Shown here: positions 6,269 to 14,358 of the stretch, piece by piece | Numbering within the stretch: the first letter of the stretch is position 1 | Layout of the letters: the number at the start of each line of letters is the position of its first letter | Assembly: GCF_013363975.1 (NCBI RefSeq) | Contig: NZ_JABWGN010000028.1 | Span: 1 to 57,787, forward strand | Direction: 5' to 3' | DNA from: Nonomuraea montanisoli | GTDB taxonomy: Bacteria > Actinomycetota > Actinomycetes > Streptosporangiales > Streptosporangiaceae | Length of the DNA: 57,787 nt | Made by a program: the position numbers and the translations under genes | The notes under the pieces: model-generated | What the model saw: only the letters and a program-made list of their open reading frames with translations | Database searches by the model: none | Told to the model about the DNA's origin: nothing

Positions 6269-8050
6269 ATGACGTCTCGTTCCCTCCTCCGGCTCGCCGT
6301 GGCCGGAGCCGTCGCCACCACCACGGCTCTGCTGGCCGTGGCACCGGCGGACGCGCAGCAGGCCCCCCGGACGGTTCCCGTCCGCCTGCTCGCCCTCAAC
6401 GACTTCCACGGCAACCTCGAACCCCCCACGGGCTCGTCCGGCCGCATGGTCGACGAGAACGGCGCCACCGTGGAGGCGGGCGGAGCCGCCTACATCGCCA
6501 CCCACATGAAGGCCCACACCGACGCGAACACCATCGCCGTGGCCCAGGGCGACCTCATCGGCGCCACCCCGCTGATCTCCGCGGCCTACCACGACGAGCC
6601 GTCCGTCGAGTTCCTCGGCAAGCTCGGGCTGAAGGTCGCCGCGGTCGGCAACCACGAGTTCGACGAGGGCTACGCCGAGCTGCGCCGGATCATGAAGGGC
6701 GGCTGCCACCCGGTCGACGGCTGCTCGCCCGCCGGGGAGTGGAAGGGCGCCTCCTACGACTACGTGGGCGCGAACGTGCTGTTCAAGAACCCGAGCGAGA
6801 AGTCGGACGCGCTCGCGGCGCTGGGCAGCCGGCCCGCGGTCAAGAAGCTGCTGTCCGACTGGGGCGTGCCCGCGCTGCCGCCCGTCAGCGTCAAGTGGAT
6901 GAACGGCGTGCCGGTCGGCTTCATCGGCCTGGTCACGCAGACCACCCCGGGCATCGTCACGGCGGAGGGCATCAAGGACCTCAAGTTCGTGGACGAGGTC
7001 AAGGCCGCGAACGTGGCCTCCAAGGTGCTCAAGCTCCTCGGCGTGAAGGCCCAGGTCGTGCTCGTCCACGAGGGCGACCAGGTCACCCCGGGGCAGTCGC
7101 CGGACGCGTGCAGCGCCGTCCCGGGCGCGGGCAACCGCATCGCCACCCAGGTGGACCCCGAGATCGACGTGGTGCTCAGCGGCCACTCCCACCAGGCGTA
7201 CCTCTGCAAGGTCAAGGACCCGGCCGGCCAGGACCGGCTCTACTCGCAGGGCGGCTCGTTCGGCCGCGTCATCACGCAGGTGGACCTCCAGGTGGACGTC
7301 CGCACGCGGGACGTCGTGCGCTCCTCGGTCGTGGCGGACAACCACGTCGTGACGCGCACGGTCAAGCCGGACCAGGACATCTCGGACTTCGTGACGTTCT
7401 GGAAGGAGAAGGTCGCGTCGGTCGCCAACCGGCCCGTGGGCCGCATCACGGCCGACATCTCCAACACGGCCCGGCCGAGCGGGGAGACGCCGCTGGGCGA
7501 CCTCATCGCCGACGCGCAGCTCGCCGCGACGAAGACCGGCGGGAACGCGCAGATCGCCCTCATGAACCCGGGCGGCGTCCGCGCGCCCCTGACCTACGCC
7601 GGCTCCCCGGCCGGTGAGGGCGACGGAGTCGTCACCTACGGCGAGGCGTTCACCGTCCAGCCGTTCAACAACCTCATGCAGGTGGTCACGCTGACGGGCG
7701 CGCAGCTCAAGACGGTGCTGGAGCAGCAGTTCACCGGCGGGCCCAACAACCAGGCGTTCACCAAGATCCTGCAGCCCTCGGCGAACCTGACCTACACCTA
7801 CAGCACCTCGGCCGCGTGGGGCTCGAAGGTGTCGGACATCCGCATCGACGGCGCCCCGGCCACGGACACCCAGCAGATCCGCGTCGCGGCCAACAACTTC
7901 CTGGTCGGCGGCGGGGACGCGTTCCTCGCCTTCAAGGACGGCACGGACGTCTGGAGCGGCCCGCTGGACATCGACGCGTTCGTCGACCACCTGGGCAGGA
8001 ACAGCCCGATCGCCCCGCCCGCCACCAACCGCATCACGGTGACGAGCTGA
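6269..8050 (+). CDS. Exported 5'-nucleotidase / metallophosphoesterase
   Basis: The 593-residue precursor has a Sec-type signal peptide (RSLLRLAVAGAVATTTALLA, cleavage near ADAQQA about residue 30). The calcineurin-like metallophosphatase domain carries LLALNDFHGN, GDLIGATP, VGNHEFDEG, HEGDQ and SGHSHQ as metal ligands. The C-terminal 5'-nucleotidase substrate-binding domain (about 400-590) contains GETPLGDLIADAQL and NPGGVRAPL. It probably dephosphorylates extracellular nucleotides to release phosphate, in keeping with the adjacent transporter genes. ATG 6269 starts right before the signal peptide. It is divergent from mshD. Confidence 0.92.
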   Translation: MTSRSLLRLAVAGAVATTTALLAVAPADAQQAPRTVPVRLLALNDFHGNLEPPTGSSGRMVDENGATVEAGGAAYIATHMKAHTDANTIAVAQGDLIGATPLISAAYHDEPSVEFLGKLGLKVAAVGNHEFDEGYAELRRIMKGGCHPVDGCSPAGEWKGASYDYVGANVLFKNPSEKSDALAALGSRPAVKKLLSDWGVPALPPVSVKWMNGVPVGFIGLVTQTTPGIVTAEGIKDLKFVDEVKAANVASKVLKLLGVKAQVVLVHEGDQVTPGQSPDACSAVPGAGNRIATQVDPEIDVVLSGHSHQAYLCKVKDPAGQDRLYSQGGSFGRVITQVDLQVDVRTRDVVRSSVVADNHVVTRTVKPDQDISDFVTFWKEKVASVANRPVGRITADISNTARPSGETPLGDLIADAQLAATKTGGNAQIALMNPGGVRAPLTYAGSPAGEGDGVVTYGEAFTVQPFNNLMQVVTLTGAQLKTVLEQQFTGGPNNQAFTKILQPSANLTYTYSTSAAWGSKVSDIRIDGAPATDTQQIRVAANNFLVGGGDAFLAFKDGTDVWSGPLDIDAFVDHLGRNSPIAPPATNRITVTS

Positions 8051-8067
8051 CCCCCTGAGAAACCGGC

Positions 8068-8096
8068 GAGGCCCGCTCCCCGAGGGGGCGGGCCTC
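8068..8096. terminator. Convergent terminator hairpin
   Basis: GAGGCCCGCTCCCC and GGGGCGGGCCTC pair around a short loop (one mismatch) between the stop codons of the nucleotidase and glnR, three bases from the glnR stop. It is suited to terminate both genes. Confidence 0.8.
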
Positions 8097-8099
8097 TCG

Positions 8100-8792
8100 T
8101 CAGACGTTGGCCGTGTCGGCGCGGTCGGGGACGAAGCGGTAGCCGACGTTGCGCACCGTGCCGATCAGCGACTCGTACTCCGTGCCGAGCTTGGCCCGCA
8201 GCCGCCGCACGTGGACGTCGACCGTCCGCGTGCCGCCGAAGTAGTCGTAGCCCCAGACCTCCTGCAGGAGCTGCGCCCGGGTGAAGACCCGGCCGGGGTG
8301 CTGGGCGAGGTACTTGAGCAGCTCGAACTCCTTGAAGGTGAGGTCGAGCACCCGCCCGCGCAGCCGGGCCGTGTAGGTGGCCTCGTCGATGGCCAGGTCG
8401 CCGCTGCGGATCTCGTCGGGCACGTCCTCGCCGCCGGCCTGCGAGATGCGGCCGGTCGCCATGCGCAGCCGCGCCTCGACCTCGGCCGGGCCGGCGCTGT
8501 CGAGCAGCACGTCGTCCACGCCCCACTCGGCGGTCATCGCGGCGAGCCCGCCCTCGGTGACGATGACGATGAGCGGGCAGTCGACGCCGGTGGTGCGGAT
8601 CAGCCGGCAGAGGCTCTTGGCGTGGGCGAGCTCCTTGCGGGCGTCCACGAGCACGGCGTCGACCGGCGGCGCGTCGATGAGGGCGGACGCCTCCGCGGGG
8701 GAGACGCGGACCGAGTGGAGCAGCAGCCCCAGCGCCGGCAGCACCTCGGAGGACGGCTCCAGGGCGTTGGTCAGCAGGAGCAGACTGCTCAT
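8100..8792 (-). CDS. glnR: GlnR, OmpR-type global nitrogen regulator
   Basis: The 230-residue orphan response regulator matches what I remember of Streptomyces GlnR: N-terminus SSLLLLTNALEPSSEVLPAL, atypical receiver without the usual acidic pocket, then TFKEFELLKYLAQHPGRVFT and a winged helix ending VDVHVRRLRAKLG...TVRNVGYRF. It activates or represses nitrogen assimilation genes by binding GTnAC-n6-GAAAC boxes. There is no partner kinase beside it, as usual. It is divergent from the MoaD-like gene. Confidence 0.93.
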   Translation of the reverse strand: MSSLLLLTNALEPSSEVLPALGLLLHSVRVSPAEASALIDAPPVDAVLVDARKELAHAKSLCRLIRTTGVDCPLIVIVTEGGLAAMTAEWGVDDVLLDSAGPAEVEARLRMATGRISQAGGEDVPDEIRSGDLAIDEATYTARLRGRVLDLTFKEFELLKYLAQHPGRVFTRAQLLQEVWGYDYFGGTRTVDVHVRRLRAKLGTEYESLIGTVRNVGYRFVPDRADTANV

Positions 8793-8967
8793 TTCGGCCT
8801 CCTCAAACGCGCAAGGACCCGGGGGCTACATCGCCCAGGTCCTGTAGGGGAGGATAACCCACGCGAATCTCGCGTCCATGGGGCGTCCGACAGATGAACA
8901 GCGTTTTACCTGCGACGACAATGTTAAGGAAGTCGCACGGCCACACTTTTGCGATGATGAGGTTGCC

Positions 8968-9219
8968 ATGGCTACTGGAAAAGTGCGGTATTGGGCCGCG
9001 GCGCGCGAAGCCGCGGGAGTCCCCGAGGAGTCGTTCGAGGCGGCGACCCTTGGCGAACTCATGACGAAAATCACACGGGACCGCGCCGAGCTCGCGCGGG
9101 TGGTGCGCCGTTCCTCGTTCCTCGTCGACGGCTCACCAGTGGGAAAGCGCGCCCATGACACCGTGGTGCTCGCCGAGGGGGCGACGGTCGAGATCCTGCC
9201 CCCGTTCGCGGGCGGCTGA
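8968..9219 (+). CDS. MoaD/ThiS-family sulfur carrier protein
   Basis: This 83-residue ubiquitin-fold protein starts MATGKVRYWAAAREAAGVPEE and ends ILPPFAGG. The C-terminal Gly-Gly is the adenylation and thiocarboxylation site of MoaD/ThiS sulfur carriers. The sequence pattern (RYWAAAREAAG, PPFAGG) favours a MoaD-like role in molybdopterin synthase. No MoaE or MoeB neighbour is present, so the partner is unknown. It is divergent from glnR. Confidence 0.88.
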   Translation: MATGKVRYWAAAREAAGVPEESFEAATLGELMTKITRDRAELARVVRRSSFLVDGSPVGKRAHDTVVLAEGATVEILPPFAGG

Positions 9220-9320
9220 CGGTCTTTCCAAGGTCATCGGATCGGTGAGCGGGCGGCCCTGCGGGGAAGGGACATTCCACTCGATAAGCTCATGATCCAT
9301 GGCCTGAGACAGGGAGCCCG

Positions 9321-10004
9321 ATGCGTAAACTCCTCGTTTTCCTGATCGTGCTGGGAGTTCTTCTCGCCGTCGTGGACCGCGTCGCGGTCGCGGGCGTGGA
9401 GCGGGACCTGTCCACCCGGATCGCGGCCTCCGCCGACCTGGACCGGCAGCCCGAGGTGTCGATCGAGGGCTTCCCGTTCCTCACCCAGGCCGTCTCGGGC
9501 CGCTACCCCGAGGTGCGCTTCGACCTGGGCACGCTCACGTACGGGGGCGTCCCGGTGAAGAACCTCCAGGGCATCGCCAACGACGTGACGGCGCCGCTCG
9601 CCGACGTGCTGCAGAACCGCGCCGAGGTCCGGGCCGGGCGGCTGACGGTCCGCGGCACGCTGACACGCGAGACGATCGACAAGTACGCGCCGAAGGGCGT
9701 CAGGATCAGCGGCAACGGGTCGCGGCTCGTCGCGTCCGGCGAGGTGATGGTCGGGGTGAACAAGGTGAAGTTCGACGCCGAGATGAAGATCGAGGTGGTC
9801 GACGGCGGCATCCGGCTGCGGGCGCAGAAGATCGCGGGAGTGCCCGACGCGGTCGCCGGGCTGGTGAGCTACCCGATCCCGTTCAAGGGCGACCTGCCGT
9901 TCGACGTGAAGGTGACGGGGGTGCGCAATGTGGCCGACGGGCTGGAGTTCACGGCCGAGGCGGAGAACGTCCCGTTCAGCGGACAGCGGCTCGGAGCCCG
10001 ATGA
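9321..10004 (+). CDS. DUF2993 / LmeA-like phospholipid-binding protein
   Basis: This 227-residue protein has a single N-terminal hydrophobic anchor (LLVFLIVLGVLLAVVDRVAV) followed by an exported beta-rich domain. The DUF2993 pattern is present: VSIEGFPFLTQAVSGRYPEV at about 47-66, then repeated amphipathic strands. In mycobacteria LmeA acts in lipomannan elongation; here the substrate is inferred to be envelope lipid. The ECF sigma gene follows 46 bases later on the same strand. Confidence 0.85.
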   Translation: MRKLLVFLIVLGVLLAVVDRVAVAGVERDLSTRIAASADLDRQPEVSIEGFPFLTQAVSGRYPEVRFDLGTLTYGGVPVKNLQGIANDVTAPLADVLQNRAEVRAGRLTVRGTLTRETIDKYAPKGVRISGNGSRLVASGEVMVGVNKVKFDAEMKIEVVDGGIRLRAQKIAGVPDAVAGLVSYPIPFKGDLPFDVKVTGVRNVADGLEFTAEAENVPFSGQRLGAR

Positions 10005-10050
10005 ACCCTCTCCCGTTGAACCGTCCCGCCCCGCCGTACGTGATGAGGGC

Positions 10051-10563
10051 GTGAGTCCAGCAGGCACCGCCGACGAGGAGCTCGTGCGGACCCTTTTCGA
10101 CGAGCACGCCGGGCCGCTTTACGGTTACGTGCTGCGACTGACCGGCGATGCCGGACGGGCGGAGGATGTGGTGCAGGAGACGCTGCTGAGGGCGTGGCGA
10201 CACCCCGAGGCCCTCTCCGGCCGCCCCATCCGCGCCTGGCTGTTCACCGTCGCCCGCAACCTCGTGGTCGATCAGCACCGCGCGCGCAAGTCGCGTCCGC
10301 AGGAGACCGGCGACGAGGCGCTGGCCGTCGTCCCCGCGGAGGACGAGCTGGAACGGGCGGTCGAGTCGTGGGCCGTGGCGGAGGCGCTGGCCGCGCTGCG
10401 ACCCGAGCACCGCGAGGTGCTGTTGGAGGTCTACTACCGGGGGCGATCGGTGAAGGAGGCGTCGGCCACGCTGGGCATACCGCCCGGCACGGTCAAGTCG
10501 CGCACCTACTACGCGCTGCGGGCGCTGAAGCTCGCCCTGGAGGAGCGGGGGCTGGCGCCATGA
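10051..10563 (+). CDS. ECF RNA polymerase sigma factor
   Basis: The 170-residue protein has region 2 (LFDEHAGPLYGYVLRLTGDAGRAEDVVQETLLRAW) and region 4 (LAALRPEHREVLLEVYYRGRSVKEASATLGIPPGTVKSRTYYALRALK). GTG 10051 is used. Its stop overlaps the start of the next gene, a membrane zinc-finger anti-sigma factor, giving a standard sigma/anti-sigma pair. Confidence 0.92.
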   Translation: MSPAGTADEELVRTLFDEHAGPLYGYVLRLTGDAGRAEDVVQETLLRAWRHPEALSGRPIRAWLFTVARNLVVDQHRARKSRPQETGDEALAVVPAEDELERAVESWAVAEALAALRPEHREVLLEVYYRGRSVKEASATLGIPPGTVKSRTYYALRALKLALEERGLAP

Positions 10564-11417
10564 CGTGCGAGGAGGTACGGATCTCGCTGGGCGCCCACGC
10601 GCTGGGGGCGCTGGAGCCGGACGAGGCGCTGGAGATCGACGCCCACCTGGCGACCTGCGAGGTCTGCGGCGCTGAGCTGGTGGAGCTGGAGGGCGTGTCC
10701 GCCTTCCTGGACAAGGTGTCCGAGCGTGACGTGCAGCTCGTGACCAGCCCGCCGCGCCAGGTGCTCGACCGGCTGCTGAACGCGCGCGCCAGGCGTCACC
10801 GCAGGGGCCGGATGCTCATGCTCGTGGCCGCCTCGGCGGCGGCGATCGTCGCGGGCGGCGCCGTGTGGACGGCCGTCGCGAACCATCACCAGGGGGCGAC
10901 GAGCGCCTCCGCGCCGGCGGCGTCCCGGCCCGGCGAGGGTCTGACGAGCGCCCAGGACTCCGCCCGCTCGTCGGACGATGCCGCGCGCCCCAAGGCCACC
11001 CAGAAGCCGCGCGCGAAGAAGACGCAGGACGACCAGCCGAGGATCATGGCCGAGAGGCAGCCCGAGGCGAGCGCGACGCCGATGCCGTCGGCCAGGGCGA
11101 GCGGGCAGGAGTTCGCCGGCCGTGACCGGTCGTCCGGCTACGCCGCGAGCGTGGCGGTGTTCCCCGGCGCGCGCGGGACCGGGCTCTCGGTGAAGGTGTC
11201 CGCGGTGCCGGCCGGCACGGCGTGCCGGCTGGTCGTGGTCGGCCGTGACGGGCGGCGCGACGTCTCGGACAGCTGGACGGTCGATCGGGAGAACTACGCG
11301 GACAAGCCGGTCTTCGCCAGCCGGACGTGGATCCCGGTGAAGGACATCGCCAGGTTCGAGGTGGTGGACGCCTCCTCGAAGCAGGTGCTGGTCAAGGTTC
11401 CCGGACCGCGGAGCTGA
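10560..11417 (+). CDS. Membrane anti-sigma factor with HxxxCxxC zinc finger
   Basis: The 285 residues comprise an N-terminal anti-sigma domain with H29-x3-C33-x2-C36, a membrane segment at about 85-107 (MLMLVAASAAAIVAGGAVWT), a low-complexity Ala/Ser/Lys linker and an exported C-terminal domain of about 90 residues with one cysteine (GTACRLVVVG). That outer domain may sense the signal or regulate release. ATG overlaps the sigma stop (ATGA), so the two are translationally coupled. The thioredoxin-like gene follows ten bases later, suggesting redox or disulfide stress as the signal (inference). Confidence 0.9.
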   Translation: MTCEEVRISLGAHALGALEPDEALEIDAHLATCEVCGAELVELEGVSAFLDKVSERDVQLVTSPPRQVLDRLLNARARRHRRGRMLMLVAASAAAIVAGGAVWTAVANHHQGATSASAPAASRPGEGLTSAQDSARSSDDAARPKATQKPRAKKTQDDQPRIMAERQPEASATPMPSARASGQEFAGRDRSSGYAASVAVFPGARGTGLSVKVSAVPAGTACRLVVVGRDGRRDVSDSWTVDRENYADKPVFASRTWIPVKDIARFEVVDASSKQVLVKVPGPRS

Positions 11418-11427
11418 CCGGGCCGGA

Positions 11428-11943
11428 ATGCCGCCGGCGCGCGCGTGGTTGCATCTGGCGATGACGGGCGTGTGGGTGGTGCTGGCGACGCTGGCGCTGG
11501 GTACGGGAATCGGGGTGGTACGTCTGCGCCGCGACGGCCGCATGCGTGACATGTCCGGCGACCAGGCCGGTGACGGGCGCGACGACCGCCTCACCGCCGA
11601 CGTGCTGGGCGTCCCCCTCGGGCCGAGGGCGACACTCGTGCAGTTCTCCACCGCGTTCTGCCAGCCCTGCCGGGCGACGCGGCGCGTCCTGGCCGACGTG
11701 AGCGCGCTCGTGCCGGGGGTCGCGCACGTCGAGATCGACGCGGAGTCGCGGCTGGACCTGGTGCGGGAGCTGGACATCCTGCGCACCCCGACGGTCCTCG
11801 TCCTCGACTCCTCCGGAAATATCGTGAAAAGGGGCTCCGGCCAGCCGCGCAAGGCCGACGTGCTGACCGCCCTCGCGGCCGCCGTGCCGCCCGCGGAATC
11901 ACGTCCCGAGACGTCCGCGTCTCAAGAACCGGACGAGATGTGA
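11428..11943 (+). CDS. Membrane-anchored thioredoxin-fold protein (CQPC)
   Basis: This 171-residue protein has an N-terminal membrane anchor (about 12-32), a short linker, then a thioredoxin fold with FSTAFCQPC (Cys78 and Cys81) and the cis-proline segment RTPTVLVLD. The site probably faces the active centre of a disulfide reductase or TlpA-like protein; membrane topology is not certain. An alternative ATG at 11461 would begin right at the anchor. It lies between the anti-sigma gene and the sulfur operon leader. Confidence 0.85.
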   Translation: MPPARAWLHLAMTGVWVVLATLALGTGIGVVRLRRDGRMRDMSGDQAGDGRDDRLTADVLGVPLGPRATLVQFSTAFCQPCRATRRVLADVSALVPGVAHVEIDAESRLDLVRELDILRTPTVLVLDSSGNIVKRGSGQPRKADVLTALAAAVPPAESRPETSASQEPDEM

Positions 11944-11975
11944 CAGATGGCGAGACGACGAGTAGTGTCGTCCGC

Positions 11976-12059
11976 ATGAACCTTTCGACAGAGCTGCTGA
12001 CGAAGCGGCGCGCGGTTGATTTCTGCCGCGTAGCCACCGCGCTCTGTCGCGCTGCCTGA
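11976..12059 (+). CDS. Cysteine-type leader peptide (27 aa uORF)
   Basis: ATG 11976 opens MNLSTELLTKRRAVDFCRVA and seven more residues, ending TGA 12057-12059. The TKRRAVDFCRVATALCR pattern with Cys codons at positions 17 and 24 matches the actinobacterial leader peptides that attenuate sulfur-metabolism operons according to cysteine supply. It lies 63 bases upstream of the DUF4395-sulfurtransferase operon, and a hairpin begins exactly at its stop codon. It is too small for standard gene calling. Confidence 0.85.
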   Translation: MNLSTELLTKRRAVDFCRVATALCRAA

Positions 12060-12092
12060 GGACGGTCTCGCGCGGACATCCGATCCGCCTCA
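12057..12092 (+). promoter_or_regulatory. Possible attenuation hairpin after the leader peptide
   Basis: TGAGG (12057-12061) pairs with CCTCA (12088-12092) and CGG (12063-12065) with CCG (12085-12087), leaving one bulged A. The stem starts at the uORF stop codon, so a ribosome stalled on the Cys codons or finishing translation would affect it. There is no U-tract, so the mechanism could involve Rho or ribosome binding site access. Confidence 0.45.
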
Positions 12093-12121
12093 ACCCGACC
12101 CCTTCAGGGAGCATCCTTCAG

Positions 12122-12535
12122 ATGCGTGCCGACCCTAGAGTGCTGCGCTTCGGCGCGGCCGTCACCACCCTGGTCCTCGCTCTCGTCCTCGTGACGGGAA
12201 GCGCGTGGCTGCTCGCCGCCCAGGCCGTGGTGTTCGCTCTGGGTCTGGCGGGCCGCTCACCGTACGGGATGGTCTTCCGGACGCTCGTCACGAGCGCCCC
12301 GAAGGTGACGGAGGACGCCCGCCCGCCGCGCTTCGCGCAGGGTGTGGGCTTGGCCTTCGCGGTCGCAGGACTGGTCGGATTCGTCGCCGGGATCACGCCG
12401 CTGGCCCTCGGGGCCACGGCTGCGGCTCTCCTCGCCGCCTTCCTCAACGCAGCCTTCGGACTCTGTCTCGGCTGCGAAACGTACCTGCTGATTCGCCGTC
12501 TACTGCCCGCCGCCACATGGGAGGTTCACCAATGA
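12122..12535 (+). CDS. DUF4395 integral membrane protein
   Basis: The 137 residues contain about four hydrophobic helices. The DUF4395 pattern includes DPRVLRFGAAVTTL at the N-terminus and GLCLGCETYLLIRR, whose CLGC cysteines lie near the C-terminus. DUF4395 proteins accompany thioredoxin and sulfurtransferase genes and may move or sense sulfur compounds (inference). Its stop overlaps the sulfurtransferase start (ATGA). Confidence 0.88.
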   Translation: MRADPRVLRFGAAVTTLVLALVLVTGSAWLLAAQAVVFALGLAGRSPYGMVFRTLVTSAPKVTEDARPPRFAQGVGLAFAVAGLVGFVAGITPLALGATAAALLAAFLNAAFGLCLGCETYLLIRRLLPAATWEVHQ

Positions 12536-13371
12536 GCCGCTCCGCCGTCCTGGTGGATGCCGACTGGGTCGAGGCCAACCTCGACACGCCAGGCGTCGTA
12601 CTCGTCGAGGTCGACGAGGACACCAGCGCCTACGACAAGGGCCACATCCGTGGCGCCGTGAAGATCGACTGGAGGCAGGACCTCCAGGACCCCGTCCGCC
12701 GTGACTTCGTCGACAAGACCGGTTTCGAGACGCTGCTGTCCGAGCGCGGCATCTCCAACGACGACACCGTCGTGCTCTATGGCGGCAACAACAACTGGTT
12801 CGCGTCCTACGCCTACTGGTACTTCAAGCTGTACGGCCACGACAACGTCAAGCTGCTCGACGGCGGGCGCAAGAAGTGGGAGCTCGACTCGCGCGAGCTG
12901 GTCAAGGACGTCCCCCGGCGCGAGCGCACCCAGTACGTCGCCCAGGAGCAGGACGCCGCGATCCGCGCCTTCCGCGACGACGTCGTGAGCGCCATCGGCA
13001 AGCTCAACCTGGTCGACGTCCGCTCGCCCGACGAGTTCACCGGCAAGCTGCTCGCCCCGGCCCACCTGCCGCAGGAGCAGGCCCAGCGCGCCGGCCACGT
13101 GCCCACCGCCCGCAACATCCCGTGGTCCAAGGCGGCCAACGACGACGGCACCTTCAAGAGCGACGACGACCTGCGCACGCTCTACCAGCAGGCCGGTGTC
13201 GACTTCGGCAAGGACACCATCGCCTACTGCCGCATCGGCGAGCGCTCGGCGCACACCTGGTTCGTGCTGCACGAGCTGCTCGGCCAGTCCAACGTGAAGA
13301 ACTACGACGGTTCGTGGACCGAGTACGGCTCGCTCGTGGGCGTGCCGATCGAGCTGGGGGAGGCCCGATGA
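12532..13371 (+). CDS. Thiosulfate/3-mercaptopyruvate sulfurtransferase (tandem rhodanese)
   Basis: The 279-residue cytoplasmic enzyme has two rhodanese domains. The N-terminal one is inactive and structural (VLYGGNNNWFASYAYW). The C-terminal one carries the active loop YCRIGERS with Cys233 as persulfide carrier. It transfers sulfane sulfur to cyanide or thiol acceptors and probably feeds sulfur to carriers. It is coupled by ATGA overlaps to DUF4395 upstream and DUF1416 downstream, all behind the cysteine leader peptide. Actinobacterial relatives are sometimes named CysA or SseA. Confidence 0.93.
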   Translation: MSRSAVLVDADWVEANLDTPGVVLVEVDEDTSAYDKGHIRGAVKIDWRQDLQDPVRRDFVDKTGFETLLSERGISNDDTVVLYGGNNNWFASYAYWYFKLYGHDNVKLLDGGRKKWELDSRELVKDVPRRERTQYVAQEQDAAIRAFRDDVVSAIGKLNLVDVRSPDEFTGKLLAPAHLPQEQAQRAGHVPTARNIPWSKAANDDGTFKSDDDLRTLYQQAGVDFGKDTIAYCRIGERSAHTWFVLHELLGQSNVKNYDGSWTEYGSLVGVPIELGEAR

Positions 13372-13667
13372 GCGCGCAGGGATGCGGAGCCCCGGAGCAG
13401 ACGATCGCTCTGCCCGCCGGGATCGATCTGTCCAACCAGGCCGTGATCCAGGGCGTCGTCACGGGCGCCGGCACCGCCTACGCCCGGCTGCTCGACCACT
13501 CCGGTGAGTTCACCGGCGAGGTCGTGGTGTCGGACGACGGCGTGTTCCGGTTCTTCGCCGCGCCGGGCGACTGGACCGTCCGCATCATCGCGGGCGGCGG
13601 CGTCACCCGTGACGTGCAGGTGGAGGCCAAGCTGGGCGAGGTCTCCCAGCTCGCCGTGGCGGTCTGA
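13368..13667 (+). CDS. DUF1416 protein
   Basis: This 99-residue beta-rich soluble protein is typical of DUF1416, always found next to the actinobacterial sulfurtransferase. It opens MSAQGCGAPEQTIALPAG and continues with a transthyretin-like domain (QGVVTGAGTAYARLLDHSGE, APGDWTVRI). Cys6 in the N-terminal tail could accept sulfur (inference). ATG overlaps the sulfurtransferase stop. Confidence 0.9.
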   Translation: MSAQGCGAPEQTIALPAGIDLSNQAVIQGVVTGAGTAYARLLDHSGEFTGEVVVSDDGVFRFFAAPGDWTVRIIAGGGVTRDVQVEAKLGEVSQLAVAV

Positions 13668-13699
13668 CCCGTACGTCTGCCCACCCTCTCCTTCGCGAC

Positions 13700-13726
13700 A
13701 GGCCCGCGCCGCAACGGCGCGGGCCT
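13700..13726 (+). terminator. Terminator of the sulfur operon
   Basis: AGGCCCGCGCCG-CAA-CGGCGCGGGCCT is a perfect 12-bp stem with a three-base loop, followed by TTCC. It starts 33 bases after the DUF1416 stop. Confidence 0.88.
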
Positions 13727-13806
13727 TCCGCGTCCGGCGGCAGAATTTCTTTCGCACCGGATGCCACCGATCGCCGCGTCGCGGTGTTGGTGTAGATGTG
13801 AGTGAG

Positions 13807-14358
13807 ATGGACTGCCTCGACCCGGTGCGCAAGGCGCTGCTCGACGACCTCGACGAAGGGTTCGCCGAGCTGTACGGCGTCCACCGCGACGTCGTCTTCT
13901 CGACGGCGCTGCGGCTGTCCGGGCGCTGGGCCGACGCGGAGGACCTCGCGGCGGAGACGTTCCTGCGCGCCTACCGGGCGGTGGCGGGCTACGACGCCGA
14001 GCGCATAGCGGCGCTGCAGACGCGGCCGTGGCTGCTGACCATCCTCATGAACATCTGGCGCAACTGTGCCCGCGCCAAGTCCCGCAAGCCGCCACCGGAC
14101 CTGCGGGAGGAGCCCATGGAGGTCGTCGATCCGCGCGAGGGCGTCGAGGACGCCGCGCTGCGGAAGGAGACCGGCGACGAGCTGGCGGGGCTGCTCGCCC
14201 AGCTCCCGGAGGAGCAGCGCCTCGCGGTGGTGCTCCGGCACGTCGCCGACCTGCCGGTCGTCGAGGTCGCCACGGTGTTGAAGATCCCGCAGGGCACGGT
14301 CAAGTCACACGTGTCGCGCGGACTGAAGCGGCTGCGCACGCTCGGAGGTGTCCGATGA
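13807..14358 (+). CDS. ECF RNA polymerase sigma factor linked to DNA repair
   Basis: The 183-residue ECF sigma factor has region 2 (FSTALRLSGRWADAEDLAAETFLRAYRAV, then RPWLLTILMNIWRN) and region 4 (LAQLPEEQRLAVVLRHVADLPVVEVATVLKIPQGTVKSHVSRGLKRL). The start could also be GTG 13798 (VSEMDC). No anti-sigma gene follows; the next gene, overlapping by ATGA, encodes the alkylation-repair protein, so the pair may form an adaptive response to DNA alkylation (inference). Confidence 0.9.
   Translation: MDCLDPVRKALLDDLDEGFAELYGVHRDVVFSTALRLSGRWADAEDLAAETFLRAYRAVAGYDAERIAALQTRPWLLTILMNIWRNCARAKSRKPPPDLREEPMEVVDPREGVEDAALRKETGDELAGLLAQLPEEQRLAVVLRHVADLPVVEVATVLKIPQGTVKSHVSRGLKRLRTLGGVR

Noticed and set aside
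5252..7990. Very long minus-strand open frame running across the 5'-nucleotidase
   Set aside because: Only its last third is mshD. The rest is antisense to a clear enzyme and is open because of high GC in the third codon position. The mshD start at 6160 is well defined by family.
12205..12540. Alternative plus-strand frame over the DUF4395 gene
   Set aside because: Out-of-frame extension of the sulfurtransferase frame. DUF4395 has proper hydrophobic helices and an ATGA junction.
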